A stretch of 32,030 nt of DNA from DASYYE01 sp035946955 (GCA_035946955.1 DASYYE010000338.1:1-32030); one strand, 5' to 3'. Shown: positions 7,776 through 16,071, counted from the stretch's first letter. Notes: generated by a model not told the origin, from the letters alone. Numbers and translations: made by a program.

Positions 7776-9032
7776 TCAGGACACAGTTGTTACCGATCGT
7801 TCATAGGCGTGACCTGGCCCGTTTCCGGCTGCAAAGAGCGTGGCCCCGTCAGGCCTGGCGCCCGGCAGGCTGGCCGCCGGGAGGATCCGGTGCTCCGCAT
7901 CAGCAAGGGCGAGCCGGGCCGCGCCGAGTGCAACCGCCTCGTCGCCCAGGGATGACAAGGCCAGGTGCGGTGGGACCAGGACGAGCGGGCGCACGTTCTC
8001 GCGGATGGCATCGAGCAGGGCTTGCCCCGCCTGGGACACTCCGCCCCCGATGACGACGAGGTCCGGGTCGAGCACCGCCAGGATGGGGGCGAGACCGTGG
8101 GCGAAGCGGGCCGCTGTGCTGGCCACCACGGCGGCGGCGTGTGTGTCCCCCCGGGCTGCCGCGCTGAGCACGGCCTCGGCACTGGTGTGGCCGGGGGTGG
8201 CACGGGCGATCGCGTCGGCTCCGACCAGGCGTTCGAACGGCCCCAGCCCGTCACTGTCCGGCTGCGCCGTGGTTCCTGGGTCCAGTGCTAGGAACCCGAT
8301 CTCGCCGGCCGCGTTCGAGGCGCCACGGTGCAGCTCCCCACCGATGACGATGCCGGCGCCAATGCGTTCGCCCCACAAGACGAACACGAGCGTGTCTGCG
8401 CTGCGGGCCGTGCCGTACCAGAGTTCGGCGAGGGCGGCGAGGTTGACGTCGTTTTCCACCTTGACCGGGCAGTGCAGCGAGCGGCGCAGTTCGTGGGCGA
8501 GGTTGATGGACCATCCGGGCATGCCATAGGCGAGAGTGACCGTCCCCCGCGCGGCGTCCACGATGCCGGGTGTCCCGGCTGCCACGCTCGCCACCTTGTC
8601 GCGCGGCACCCCGGCCACCGCGAGCGCCGCGCGGATCGCGGCCCGCACCGTGACCAGCAGGTCATGGGCGCTGCGGGCCGATGACGTTGGCTGACGGTGC
8701 CTCGCTACCACGGTGCCGGCCAGATCGGTCAGGATCACATGCACGGTGCGACGGCCGATATCGATACCTGCCACGTAGGCAGCCTCGTTCCGGAACCGGA
8801 CCAGCCGTGGCGGCCGACCCGATCGGGCCGGCCTGGACGGCTCTTCCTCGGCGTAGGCGATCAGCCCGGCGTCGTGCAGCTGTTCCACCACCTGGCCCAC
8901 GGTCGGCCGGGAAAGGCCGGAACGTTTCACCAGGTCGGCTAGGCGAAGGGGACCAGCCCCGCGCAGGATGCCGAGCACCAGAGCGCAATTGACTTGACGG
9001 ACCAGCGGGGGGGTGCCACCTCCCGAGGCCAT
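7776..9032 (-). CDS. ROK-family transcriptional regulator divergent from the sugar ABC operon
   Basis: The regulator has 418 residues from ATG 9032 (AAGGGGG ribosome site); an upstream in-frame start at 9068 is less likely. Residues about 10-75 are a winged helix (LADLVKRSGLSRPTVGQVVEQLHDAGLI). The sugar-kinase-like ROK domain follows, with GIDIGRRTVHVILTD, VENDVNLAALAE and GAGIVIGGELHRG. The zinc-site cysteines of classic ROK proteins (CxCG..GC.E) are absent; the region reads NAAGEIGFLALDPGTT. ROK repressors release DNA when they bind a sugar or sugar phosphate. Position and divergence imply control of the CUT1 operon at 9644-12853 and of itself. Confidence 0.9.
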   Translation of the reverse strand: MASGGGTPPLVRQVNCALVLGILRGAGPLRLADLVKRSGLSRPTVGQVVEQLHDAGLIAYAEEEPSRPARSGRPPRLVRFRNEAAYVAGIDIGRRTVHVILTDLAGTVVARHRQPTSSARSAHDLLVTVRAAIRAALAVAGVPRDKVASVAAGTPGIVDAARGTVTLAYGMPGWSINLAHELRRSLHCPVKVENDVNLAALAELWYGTARSADTLVFVLWGERIGAGIVIGGELHRGASNAAGEIGFLALDPGTTAQPDSDGLGPFERLVGADAIARATPGHTSAEAVLSAAARGDTHAAAVVASTAARFAHGLAPILAVLDPDLVVIGGGVSQAGQALLDAIRENVRPLVLVPPHLALSSLGDEAVALGAARLALADAEHRILPAASLPGARPDGATLFAAGNGPGHAYERSVTTVS

Positions 9033-9085
9033 GCGCACCCCCTTGACGTAGGCCAGCCGCGCGGTCAATCCTAACCAAAGCGACT

Positions 9086-9102
9086 TTATAAATGGTCCTT
9101 AA
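9086..9102. promoter_or_regulatory. Weak ROK-type operator between ROK gene and sugar ABC operon
   Basis: TTATAAATGGTCCTTAA, read on the minus strand as TTAAGGACCATTTATAA, matches about 10 of 17 positions of the 14728-14744 core and is partly palindromic. A separate TCCTAACC half-site lies at 9069-9076. It lies 54 bases upstream of the ROK start in the divergent promoter region, an AT-rich patch in GC-rich DNA. Similarity is modest. Confidence 0.4.
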
Positions 9103-9258
9103 AAACCTGGGTGCGTTCAGCTGTCCGGCCGCGTAACACCTGCTGGTGTGAAGGCGCTGCTTGTCAGGGAACGTACCCGAGCACGAGGGAGCGGCATGGT
9201 GACGACAACGTTGTCACCATCTCGCTAGGTAGCGACTCAACCGCTGAGGAGAGACCCC

Positions 9259-9643
9259 TTGAAGTTAACGAGTCCACGGGCACTGGCTGCGGCGGGTGTG
9301 ACCGCCACAGCCCTGCTCGCAGCATGTGGCAGCAGCAACACGAACACAGCAGCGGCGGCGGGACCATCAGCGTGGTGATGGCCTCCTACAGCCCCAAGAC
9401 CCAGCCGTATTGGACCACCCTGGTCAGTGGGTTCGAGAAGAAGCCGAAGATCCACGCGAACCTGCGGGTGATCGACTGGAACACGCTGTTGCGGCAGGTC
9501 TCCACCATGATCCAGACCGGTTCGTACCCGGACATGCCCAACTTCAACGCCTCCAAGACCTTCGCGAGTTCCGGCTGTCCCATGCCGAGCGCGGCCCGCC
9601 TGAGTCGCAGCTGGCAGCGGCCGTGCCACAGAGGAGAGATCGA
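9259..9643 (+). pseudogene. Frameshifted, truncated sugar-binding lipoprotein remnant
   Basis: A TTG start (9259) behind GAGGAG opens a lipoprotein signal MKLTSPRALAA...LLAAC with lipobox Cys at residue 23, followed by GSSNTNTAAAAG, then a TGA at 9376. One base out of phase, in frame from about 9350, the mature N-lobe of a family-1 sugar-binding protein continues: GTISVVMASYSP, YWTTLVSGFEKK, VIDWNTLLRQV and MIQTGSYPDMPNFNASKTF. About 50 bases later a second frame carries SHAERGPPESQLAAAVPQ, and all similarity stops at the ribosome site of the next gene. The intact neighbour shows the equivalent FWDGVASAFHKK, VNWNSYPDKVKTLIQ and YPDI. So this is the first quarter of a related, non-identical gene with two frame breaks and a large 3' deletion. 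Confidence 0.8.
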
Positions 9644-10906
9644 ATGAAATCACGGCTATTCGCCGCCACCGTCGCAGCCGGCGCCGCCGCGCTGCTCGCC
9701 ATCTCAGCATGCGGCTCGAGTGGCGGTAACGGCGGGTCATCGAGTGGCAACGTCACGTTGCACTTCTTCGGTGCCGACTACGGTGCGGGCACCAGCACCG
9801 AGGGATCGACCCAGTTCTGGGACGGCGTCGCGTCGGCCTTCCACAAGAAGTACCCGAAAGTCACGGTCGACGTCTCGACCGTCAACTGGAACAGCTATCC
9901 CGACAAGGTCAAGACGCTGATCCAGAACAAGCAGTACCCCGACATCCTCGAGGGCTCAGCCGCACCGCCGTACGCTCAGGAAGGCCTGATCTACCCGACC
10001 TCCCAGATACTGTCGCAGAGCGTGATCAGCAACCTGGTCCAGAAGTTCCTCAAGGACACGGACTATCAGGGGCAGCCGTACGGCGTTCCGTGGACGACGA
10101 GCACTAGGGCCATGTGCTACAACAAGTCGATGTTCTCCCAGGCTGGGATCACATCACCGCCCACGACCTGGGCCCAGCTGAAGTCCGACGCGGCCGCCAT
10201 CAAGGCAAAGACCGGCAAGATCGGCTTTGGTTTGCCCCTGGGACCGGAGGAGGCCCAAGGCGAGTCGCTGCTGTGGTTCCTCGGCAACGGCGGCGGGTAC
10301 GTGAACACGTCCGGGAGCTACACGATCAACAGTGCGCAGAACATCGCGACTATGACCTGGCTGAAGTCGTTCGCAGCCAGTGGTGACACTGAGCCGGGGG
10401 CCGGCACCGCCAACCGCACTGACTTGTGGAACGAGTTCGCCGCGGGCCAGATCGCGATGCTGAACTGCTCACCTGCCATCATGCCGATCGTGGCGGCAAA
10501 GGGCATGTCGACCTCCAATGTCGGCGTCGCGACCATCCCCGGCATGAACGGGCCGCTCACCAGCACCCTCGGCGTGCATGACGACATCGTCGCCTTCAAG
10601 TCCGGCGGGCACGCCGCGCAGATCAAGGAGTTCCTGGACTTCGCGTACCAGGACCAGTGGCAGATGCAGTTCAACAAGATCTACGACCTGCTGCCCGCGA
10701 CCGCGTCCGCTGACCAGGCATTCGGCCAGCAGAACCCGCTCTTCACGTCTTATATGACCAATATCGCCAGTTCAGTGAACTATCCGTCCAACCCCAACTG
10801 GACCACGGTCGAGAACCAGATCAAGCAGACGATGGGCCAGGCCGTCACCGGTAACCCGGCCTCGGTCCTGAACACGATCCAGCAGACGGCGTCAACCAGC
10901 AGCTGA
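9644..10906 (+). CDS. CUT1 ABC transporter sugar-binding lipoprotein
   Basis: The protein has 420 residues with a lipoprotein signal ending AISAC (Cys23), followed by a Gly/Ser linker. The mature protein is a family-1 extracellular solute-binding protein: VTLHFFGADYG, FWDGVASAFHKKYPKVTV, QGQPYGVPWTTSTRAMCYNKSMF and WNEFAAGQIAMLNCSP are standard landmarks. It would capture an oligosaccharide outside the membrane and deliver it to the two permeases encoded next. Substrate is not readable from sequence; flanking GH18 genes suggest chitin fragments, as for DasA or NgcE proteins. GAGGAG precedes the ATG. A stem-loop follows the stop, before the permeases. Confidence 0.92.
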   Translation: MKSRLFAATVAAGAAALLAISACGSSGGNGGSSSGNVTLHFFGADYGAGTSTEGSTQFWDGVASAFHKKYPKVTVDVSTVNWNSYPDKVKTLIQNKQYPDILEGSAAPPYAQEGLIYPTSQILSQSVISNLVQKFLKDTDYQGQPYGVPWTTSTRAMCYNKSMFSQAGITSPPTTWAQLKSDAAAIKAKTGKIGFGLPLGPEEAQGESLLWFLGNGGGYVNTSGSYTINSAQNIATMTWLKSFAASGDTEPGAGTANRTDLWNEFAAGQIAMLNCSPAIMPIVAAKGMSTSNVGVATIPGMNGPLTSTLGVHDDIVAFKSGGHAAQIKEFLDFAYQDQWQMQFNKIYDLLPATASADQAFGQQNPLFTSYMTNIASSVNYPSNPNWTTVENQIKQTMGQAVTGNPASVLNTIQQTASTSS

Positions 10907-10910
10907 GGGT

Positions 10911-10964
10911 AAGCCGAGGCGGCTCCCTGGTGTGCTCCACCGCACCCCGGGGCCGCCTCGGCTT
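10911..10964 (+). terminator. Intra-operon stem-loop after the sugar-binding protein gene
   Basis: Perfect 13-bp arms AAGCCGAGGCGGC / GCCGCCTCGGCTT flank a 28-base loop, beginning 5 bases after the stop. Such elements lower permease expression relative to the binding protein or protect the upstream message from 3' decay. There is no T-run. Confidence 0.7.
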
Positions 10965-10989
10965 GCTCACGCGCGTGAGGAGGCTCACC

Positions 10990-11958
10990 ATGCCCGACAT
11001 CGTCACCGCCAAGCCCGTGGCTGCCCGGCGAACCCAGCCACAGCGGCCGCTGGGCCGGCGGGCGAGGTCGCGGCGCGTACTGGCTCGTCTCGAGCCGCTC
11101 GCCTGGATCGGCCCGGCCATCATCCTCATCGGCGTGGTGGTCATCTGGCCCGTGGTCGTGATGATCCAGACCTCATTGCAGAACATCACCGCGGACGGAA
11201 TCACGCTCGGCTCGGCGGGATTCAGCAACTACACCAACGTGCTGCAGAACCTGAACCTCCCGGGCATCCTCGTACGAACCGTGGTCTGGGTCGCGGCGGT
11301 GGTCGGCATCACCATGGTCCTGTCTCTTGGCATGGCCCAGCTGTTCAATCAGCGTTTTCCTGGGCGACGTGTCGCCAGGTGGGCCATTATCGCGCCATGG
11401 GCCGCCTCGGTAATGATGACGTCACTCATCTTCCGGTGGATGCTGGACCCGAACAACGGAGTAATCAATGTCTTCCTGCACGACATCGGAGTCGTGCACC
11501 AATTCAATAGCAACCAAGCGGCCTGGCTCGCCAGCCCGGACAGCGCGCTGGCCTGGATGATCGCCGTCGCAGTGTTTGTCTCAGTCCCATTCACCACATA
11601 TGTCCTGCTGGCTGGCCTGCAGACCATACCCGGGGAACTCTACGAGGCCAGCCGGGTAGACGGCGCTTCCAGGTGGGGCATCTACCGCCTAATCACGCTC
11701 CCCCTGCTGCGGCCAGCATTCCTTATCGGCCTGGTGATCAACCTGATGAACGTGTTCAACTCGTTCCCGATCATCTGGGAGATGACACAAGGAGGGCCGG
11801 GCTACGAGACGAGCACCAGCACGATCTTCATGTACGACCTGAAACAGACGTTCGTTGGGCAGTCCGCCGCGATGTCCATGATCAATTTCTTGATTGTCAT
11901 CGTGATCGTGCTGGCATTCATCCGGCTGAACCGGCGCAACCTGCAGGAGGCCCGCTGA
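10990..11958 (+). CDS. CUT1 sugar ABC permease, MalF-type
   Basis: The protein has 322 residues. ATG 10990 with GAGGAGG is preferred to an in-frame start 60 bases upstream that lies in the stem-loop region. A basic N-terminus precedes about six membrane helices, the first near residues 38-60 (WIGPAIILIGVVVIWPVVVM). The EAA loop, EASRVDGASRWGIYRLITLP (about 219-238), is where the ATPase docks. It pairs with the next gene, whose start lies one base beyond this stop. No ATPase gene is in the operon, as in Streptomyces chitobiose and maltose systems served by a shared MsiK-type ATPase encoded elsewhere. Confidence 0.93.
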   Translation: MPDIVTAKPVAARRTQPQRPLGRRARSRRVLARLEPLAWIGPAIILIGVVVIWPVVVMIQTSLQNITADGITLGSAGFSNYTNVLQNLNLPGILVRTVVWVAAVVGITMVLSLGMAQLFNQRFPGRRVARWAIIAPWAASVMMTSLIFRWMLDPNNGVINVFLHDIGVVHQFNSNQAAWLASPDSALAWMIAVAVFVSVPFTTYVLLAGLQTIPGELYEASRVDGASRWGIYRLITLPLLRPAFLIGLVINLMNVFNSFPIIWEMTQGGPGYETSTSTIFMYDLKQTFVGQSAAMSMINFLIVIVIVLAFIRLNRRNLQEAR

Positions 11959-11959
11959 C

Positions 11960-12853
11960 ATGGCCGTCCGTACGCAATCAGCACCGCGCTCCGCCGCCGC
12001 CGCCCTGACGCGGGGCGGTCCGCGTCGTCCGCCCTCTCTGAAGACCGCCATCATCGCGGCCGTCGCGTACGTCATCGCCATCATCTTCATCCTGCCGTAT
12101 GTCGAGATGGTGATCACGGCACTGCGGCCACAGAAAGAGCTGCTCGCCCGCGACTACCTCCCACGCCATCTGAACTGGTCTACTTTCACCAGCATGTGGA
12201 GTCCCAGCCTGGGCATCAGGTCCAGCGTGCTGACCAGCCTGGAAATCGCTGGCGGCGCCACGCTCGTCGTCTTGGTCGTCGCACTGCCCGCCGCCTACTA
12301 CACGGCCCGGCGCAGATTCCGCGGCCGGTGGGCGTTCCTGCTCCTGGTGCTTGCCACTCAGATTCTGCAGCCGACGGCACTGATTATTGGGATCTACAAG
12401 GAGTTCCTGAACTTCAACCTTCAGAACCTCAGCCCGGTATGGTCCCTGATCCTGGTGAATGCCGCCTTCAACATGGCCTTCTCGATATGGATACTCAACG
12501 CCTACATAGGATCCATCCCGGCGGAACTGGAAGAAGCCGCCATGGTCGATGGGCGCAGCCGCCTCGGTGCCATGTTCAAGGTCACGGTCCCGCTTGCTAT
12601 GCCAGGCATCGTGACCGCCCTCATCTTCACATTCATCGCGGCGTGGAATGAATTCATCACAGCACTCACCCTCACTACCAGCCCCGGCCAGTACCCACTT
12701 ACGGTTCGCCTCGACGCTTTCCGTGGCGCGTACGAAGTGGACTGGCAGCACCTGTTCGGCGCATCCGTGGTCGCCACCGTGCCGGTCCTCATTCTCTTTG
12801 CCCTCATAGAACGCCGTGTCGTCGGCGGCCTCACGGCCGGCTCAATCAAGTAG
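11960..12853 (+). CDS. CUT1 sugar ABC permease, MalG-type
   Basis: This is a 297-residue inner-membrane protein with about six helices, the first at residues 29-52 (AIIAAVAYVIAIIFILP region). The EAA loop EEAAMVDGRSRLGAMFKVTV begins near residue 191. The LTTSPGQYPLTVRL region and C-terminal RRVVGGLTAGSIK are typical of MalG-type partners. It forms the heterodimeric channel with the preceding permease and has a separate ATPase supplied in trans. The operon ends at a very strong hairpin just downstream. Confidence 0.93.
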   Translation: MAVRTQSAPRSAAAALTRGGPRRPPSLKTAIIAAVAYVIAIIFILPYVEMVITALRPQKELLARDYLPRHLNWSTFTSMWSPSLGIRSSVLTSLEIAGGATLVVLVVALPAAYYTARRRFRGRWAFLLLVLATQILQPTALIIGIYKEFLNFNLQNLSPVWSLILVNAAFNMAFSIWILNAYIGSIPAELEEAAMVDGRSRLGAMFKVTVPLAMPGIVTALIFTFIAAWNEFITALTLTTSPGQYPLTVRLDAFRGAYEVDWQHLFGASVVATVPVLILFALIERRVVGGLTAGSIK

Positions 12854-12856
12854 CAA

Positions 12857-12900
12857 AGGCCCGTGGGCCTGGCCGGGCGGGCGGCCAGGCCCACGGGCCT
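12857..12900. terminator. 18-bp perfect hairpin, bidirectional terminator
   Basis: AGGCCCGTGGGCCTGGCC and its exact reverse complement enclose an 8-base GC loop, 3 bases after the permease stop and 8 bases before the end of the convergent GH18 gene. It is the longest perfect GC stem noted in the window. Confidence 0.88.
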
Positions 12901-12908
12901 GACGTTGG

Positions 12909-13988
12909 CTAGGACGTGTGCTTGCTGGATGGGGGATAGGCGAACTGCTCGAGGATGCGGCTGAACGCCCATCGCTTCTGGACCACGCCGGAGCAGGTGT
13001 TGCTGTCGGTGGCGCCGGGGCAGCCGCCGTTGTCGCGCTGGATGGCCCAGATCGACAGGGCCTTCATGTCGTTGGACTGGGCGAACTTCAGCAGCGTCCG
13101 GAAGTCCTGGAGGGATGTGACCTCCTGCTGGGCGGGGTGGTCGTCGATGCCGGGCAGCAGGGTCATGGCCTCCAGTTGCCAGAGCTGGCTGGGGCCGTCC
13201 TTGGGCAGCAGCGTCGCCAGCTGGTTGTGCAGGTTGATCGCGGCTGCCTCCCCGTAGGCGGTCATGTCAACGATGCCTTCGTGGGGCAGGTAGTAGTCGA
13301 AGATCATGATGTTGACAGCGGTGATGTTGACCCCGTCCTTGACCGCGTCGGCCAGCACAGGAACCTCGTTCGTGTCGAGCCCGTACGGCTCGACCGGCAG
13401 GGTGAATGTGACCTGCAGGTTGATGCCCTGGCTGGCAGCCCACTTCTGGGCCATGGCGATGGCCGCATCGCGGCGGGCTATGCCAGCGGAGTTGTTCAGT
13501 GAGTTCGCCTCGACGTCCATGTCCAGGCGGGTCACATGGTAGGTGGTTACGACCTGCTCATAAGCCTGCGCGATCTTGGCCACGCTGGTGCAGGAGTCAG
13601 CGATCTCGGTGCCGCCCTGGTCCGCGCTGTACCCACCAAAGGAGGGGATCACGTCCCCGCCCATGGCCCGCAGCTTGGCAATGTCAGGCAGGTACTTGCC
13701 AGCGCTGATCGGCGCCTTGGCGCTGCCGTCCCACGTGGGTGTGCACGACCCCTTCTTCGGCGTCTGGATGAACGCCAAGGTGAAGTACCTTGCCCCTGAG
13801 CTCTGCGCCAGCGGGGAGATCATGCCTGGCAGGTAGGTCTCGAAGTACGGTGCGTATATGTGCCTGGGCAGTGCCCGGTACCCAGCCGCTCCCTCCGATG
13901 CAGCGGCCCACGCCGGGGCCACGGCGGCAGCAGCCACCAGGGTTCCGGCCAGCGACGCGGCAAGGGCCAGACGATGAACCGGTCTCAC
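12909..13988 (-). CDS. Secreted GH18 chitinase-like protein, single domain
   Basis: The protein has 359 residues from GTG 13988, four bases after GGAGG. A longer open frame reaches 14189 but crosses the operator region and lacks a ribosome site. Residues 1-30 are a signal peptide ending APAWAAA. The barrel shows the YAPYFETY start, the IPSFGGY strand-3 motif (114-120), and RLDMDVEAN with the DxDxE acid E160; NIMIFDYY corresponds to the substrate-binding M-x-Y/D region. No binding module or linker is present. Cysteine pairs (SCTP, DSCTS, GGCPG, NTCSG) suggest disulfides in the exported enzyme. It is convergent with the CUT1 operon and divergent from the GH18 gene at 14779. Confidence 0.88.
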   Translation of the reverse strand: MRPVHRLALAASLAGTLVAAAAVAPAWAAASEGAAGYRALPRHIYAPYFETYLPGMISPLAQSSGARYFTLAFIQTPKKGSCTPTWDGSAKAPISAGKYLPDIAKLRAMGGDVIPSFGGYSADQGGTEIADSCTSVAKIAQAYEQVVTTYHVTRLDMDVEANSLNNSAGIARRDAAIAMAQKWAASQGINLQVTFTLPVEPYGLDTNEVPVLADAVKDGVNITAVNIMIFDYYLPHEGIVDMTAYGEAAAINLHNQLATLLPKDGPSQLWQLEAMTLLPGIDDHPAQQEVTSLQDFRTLLKFAQSNDMKALSIWAIQRDNGGCPGATDSNTCSGVVQKRWAFSRILEQFAYPPSSKHTS

Positions 13989-14097
13989 ATTCCCTCCAAA
14001 TGAACTTCGGTATGACACAGGCGTGGTCATCCTGGTGTAGGACGGGGATGGTTTGCCTGGTCTTGGACCAATATTGCCTGATAGGGGGCGGCCGGCG

Positions 14098-14114
14098 TTG
14101 GTAAACAGTCTTAA
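14098..14114 (-). promoter_or_regulatory. Candidate ROK-type operator before the leftward GH18 gene
   Basis: Read on the minus strand, TTAAGACTGTTTACCAA matches 11 of 17 positions of the strong core at 14728-14744. It lies about 110 bases before the GTG start. Moderate similarity only. Confidence 0.4.
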
Positions 14115-14283
14115 CTGAAACTGTGGTGGCGGAGGTGGCGTGGACTGGGCTGCTACGCAACGCATGCAACCCGTCACCGGAGCCCGCAAAGCGGCAGCTT
14201 TGAATTTCGCTGACCGAGCGCCACGCGTGATGGTGGCGTGGACGGCGCGGCTTTACCCGCCACAGTGGGCGTGGGTGAGGGCG

Positions 14284-14504
14284 CTTCCATGATCACCAGG
14301 GAACTGCGGCCCGTCTCACGAAGCACAGGCCGGCGTGGTTGGCAGGGCCACGGGCAAAAAGGGGCGTCCACTAACAAAAGCCACAATCCAGCCAGCGGGC
14401 CGTGGCCCGCAGTGGCAGCACGTGGGCATGGATGGTGGGTTTTCAAGAATCTATTCTCGAAAACCCACCATCCATAGACCGCGCAGGCGTCTTCCATGAT
14501 CACC
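14284..14504. repeat. 14-bp direct repeats flanking the hairpin region
   Basis: CTTCCATGATCACC occurs at 14284-14297 and 14491-14504. An exact 14-mer twice within 221 noncoding bases is unlikely by chance and brackets the hairpin at 14428-14475. Confidence 0.6.
14428..14475. repeat. Long perfect inverted repeat in noncoding DNA
   Basis: Arms of 17 bases, ATGGATGGTGGGTTTTC and its exact complement, surround AAGAATCTATTCTC, which can itself pair AGAAT with ATTCT. The result is a 48-base cruciform or RNA hairpin. It sits between two divergent genes, where neither needs a terminator. Confidence 0.75.
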
Positions 14505-14698
14505 GCCGATGGATGCGTAGCCGTGCAGCGGGAGAATGCGAGCGGACAGGCGAAAGACTGCCCCGCCGCGGCGCATCGATCAAGAGAGCTGGCCCGTTGC
14601 AGGGGCAAGGTGACGCATCCGTTGTCACTCTTGGCACTTCCGCCCCAGGAGGCTACTGATGCGTGCAATGGCGGTGAGCTATTGGTTGACCTGGCGCT

Positions 14699-14726
14699 TT
14701 GACGGTAATAGCATCGTGATTAAACT
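14699..14726 (+). promoter_or_regulatory. Probable promoter of the rightward GH18 gene
   Basis: TTGACG (14699-14704) and TAAACT (14721-14726) are separated by 16 bases, a credible housekeeping-sigma promoter. The -10 element lies inside the palindromic operator, so bound repressor would block it. Confidence 0.5.
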
Positions 14727-14751
14727 ATTAGGAAAGTTTCTTAATAGTTTA
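14721..14751. promoter_or_regulatory. Near-perfect 31-bp palindromic operator
   Basis: The site has arms TAAACTATTA / TAATAGTTTA around GGAAAGTTTCT, centred on G14736, with 14 of 15 base pairs symmetric. The core TTAGGAAAGTTTCTTAA shares 14 of 17 positions with the site at 27825-27841 beside a ROK regulator gene. It overlaps the predicted -10 and lies 28 bases upstream of the GH18 start. ROK repressors bind AT-rich palindromes of this kind; which ROK protein binds here is not known. Confidence 0.75.
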
Positions 14752-14778
14752 GGTCACCTTCCTGTTCGAGGAGGCCGC

Positions 14779-16068
14779 GTGAGCCAAACCCCTCTCCGCC
14801 TAACGCGCCTCGTGGCCGTGGTCCCGCCACGGTTCCAGCCGGTGGCCGCCGCGGTCGCTGCCGTCCTTGTGGCGGCTGGTGGCCTGGTGGGCGCCGTCGC
14901 TGCCATGGCCCAGGCGGCACCGCTGTCCGGTGCCGCGGGCCTGTCGGCTAATTGGTACGAGTCCGCGCCGTATTACTACGCGCAGGACTCGCAAGGGCCC
15001 AATGTTTCGCAGGTGATGTCCGCGACCGGGCAGAAGGCGTTCGACATGGCCTTCATCCTGTCCGGTGGGGGTTGCTCGCCATCCTGGGAGGGCAACGACC
15101 CTGTGTCATCGGACACCCAGGTCGGTTCACTGATCAACCAGGTCCGTGCCAATGGTGGTGACGTGATCGTCTCGATGGGCGGTTACAACGGCACCAAGCT
15201 CGGGCAGGTCTGCGGCTCGGCCTCGGCCACTGCGGCTGCCTACCAGCAGGTGATCAGCAAGTACAACCTGCACGCCTTCGACTTCGACCTGGAAGAGCCC
15301 GAGATCGAGAACTCGAACGCGATCGCCAACGAGCTCGGCGCGGCCCAGATCCTCCAGCGGAACAACCCCGGGCTGTTCGAATCGGTCACCATGCCGAGCA
15401 CGACCTCAGGCGCGAACTACTTTGGCCAGTTGCTCCTCGACGAGGCCAAGAGCCTCGGATACACGCCGCAGGACTACTCCATCATGCCCTTCGATGGCGG
15501 CTTCAACGGAGCCTCCTCGCAGATCACCGCCTTGCAGGGCTTCCACACCCAGCTCATGAACACCTTCGGCTGGAGCAGTTCGACGGCGTATGCGCACGAA
15601 GGGTTCTCCGGCATGAACGGGCGCACCGACTCAGCCGAGTTCTTCTACCAGAGCGACTTCCAATCGGTACTGACGTTCGCTGAGAACAACCGCATGAGCC
15701 GGTTCACGTTCTGGTCGGTCAACCGCGACCGTCAGTGCAACCCGCCGGACAACAACGGCAACCTCTCCAGCGAGTGCAGCAGTGTCTCCCAGGCTTCCTG
15801 GGCGTTCACCGCCTACACGGTAGCCTTCGCCAACAGCGGCCCGGTGGTCCCGCCCTCGCCTAGTCCGAGTCCCACCGGCAGTCCCACTCCGAGCCCGACC
15901 GGCACTGGTGGCGGCGGTGGCTGTCCCGCTGCCTGGGTCAGCAACACCGCGTACGTCAGCGGGAATGTCGTGTCCTACCAGGGACACAAGTGGACAGCCA
16001 ACCAGTGGAACTACGACGAGGTGCCCGGAGGGTCCGCGGGCGCCTGGAATGACAACGGTCCTTGCTGA
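14779..16068 (+). CDS. Secreted GH18 chitinase with C-terminal chitin-binding module
   Basis: The protein has 429 residues from GTG 14779, six bases after GAGGAGG. A longer frame to 14659 would run through the operator and promoter and is rejected. Residues 1-47 are a long signal peptide ending MAQAAP. The GH18 barrel shows VSMGGY (131-136) and AFDFDLEEP with the DxDxE acid E172; PFDGGFNGAS follows near 237. A Pro/Ser/Thr/Gly linker (357-381) leads to a CBM5/12-type module (382-429) with CPAAWVSNTAYVSGNVVSY, QGHKWTANQW and a closing Cys, the aromatic set that grips crystalline chitin. It is likely the main chitin-attacking enzyme of the three. Strong palindromic operator upstream; terminator hairpin downstream. 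Confidence 0.93.
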   Translation: MSQTPLRLTRLVAVVPPRFQPVAAAVAAVLVAAGGLVGAVAAMAQAAPLSGAAGLSANWYESAPYYYAQDSQGPNVSQVMSATGQKAFDMAFILSGGGCSPSWEGNDPVSSDTQVGSLINQVRANGGDVIVSMGGYNGTKLGQVCGSASATAAAYQQVISKYNLHAFDFDLEEPEIENSNAIANELGAAQILQRNNPGLFESVTMPSTTSGANYFGQLLLDEAKSLGYTPQDYSIMPFDGGFNGASSQITALQGFHTQLMNTFGWSSSTAYAHEGFSGMNGRTDSAEFFYQSDFQSVLTFAENNRMSRFTFWSVNRDRQCNPPDNNGNLSSECSSVSQASWAFTAYTVAFANSGPVVPPSPSPSPTGSPTPSPTGTGGGGGCPAAWVSNTAYVSGNVVSYQGHKWTANQWNYDEVPGGSAGAWNDNGPC

Positions 16069-16071
16069 AGA

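Larger units (their letters stand above)
13989..14778. other. 790-base divergent intergenic region with no supported gene
   Basis: Open frames crossing this stretch show no family features and read through palindromes. It contains a weak operator (14098-14114), a 12-base direct repeat GGTGGCGTGGAC (14134-14145, 14232-14243), a 14-base direct repeat (14284-14297, 14491-14504), a large AT-cored hairpin (14428-14475), and the promoter and strong operator of the rightward GH18 gene. The middle 14150-14650 resembles neither neighbour and could hold a small RNA or an inserted repeat element. Confidence 0.6.

Noticed and set aside
14174..14668. Open frames in the GH18 intergenic region
   Set aside because: They read straight through the palindrome on both strands, giving mirrored peptides around WWVF, and lack ribosome sites and domains.
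14659..14778. Upstream in-frame start for the GH18-CBM gene
   Set aside because: It would place the promoter and 31-bp operator inside the coding region and spoil the signal peptide; GTG 14779 has GAGGAGG.
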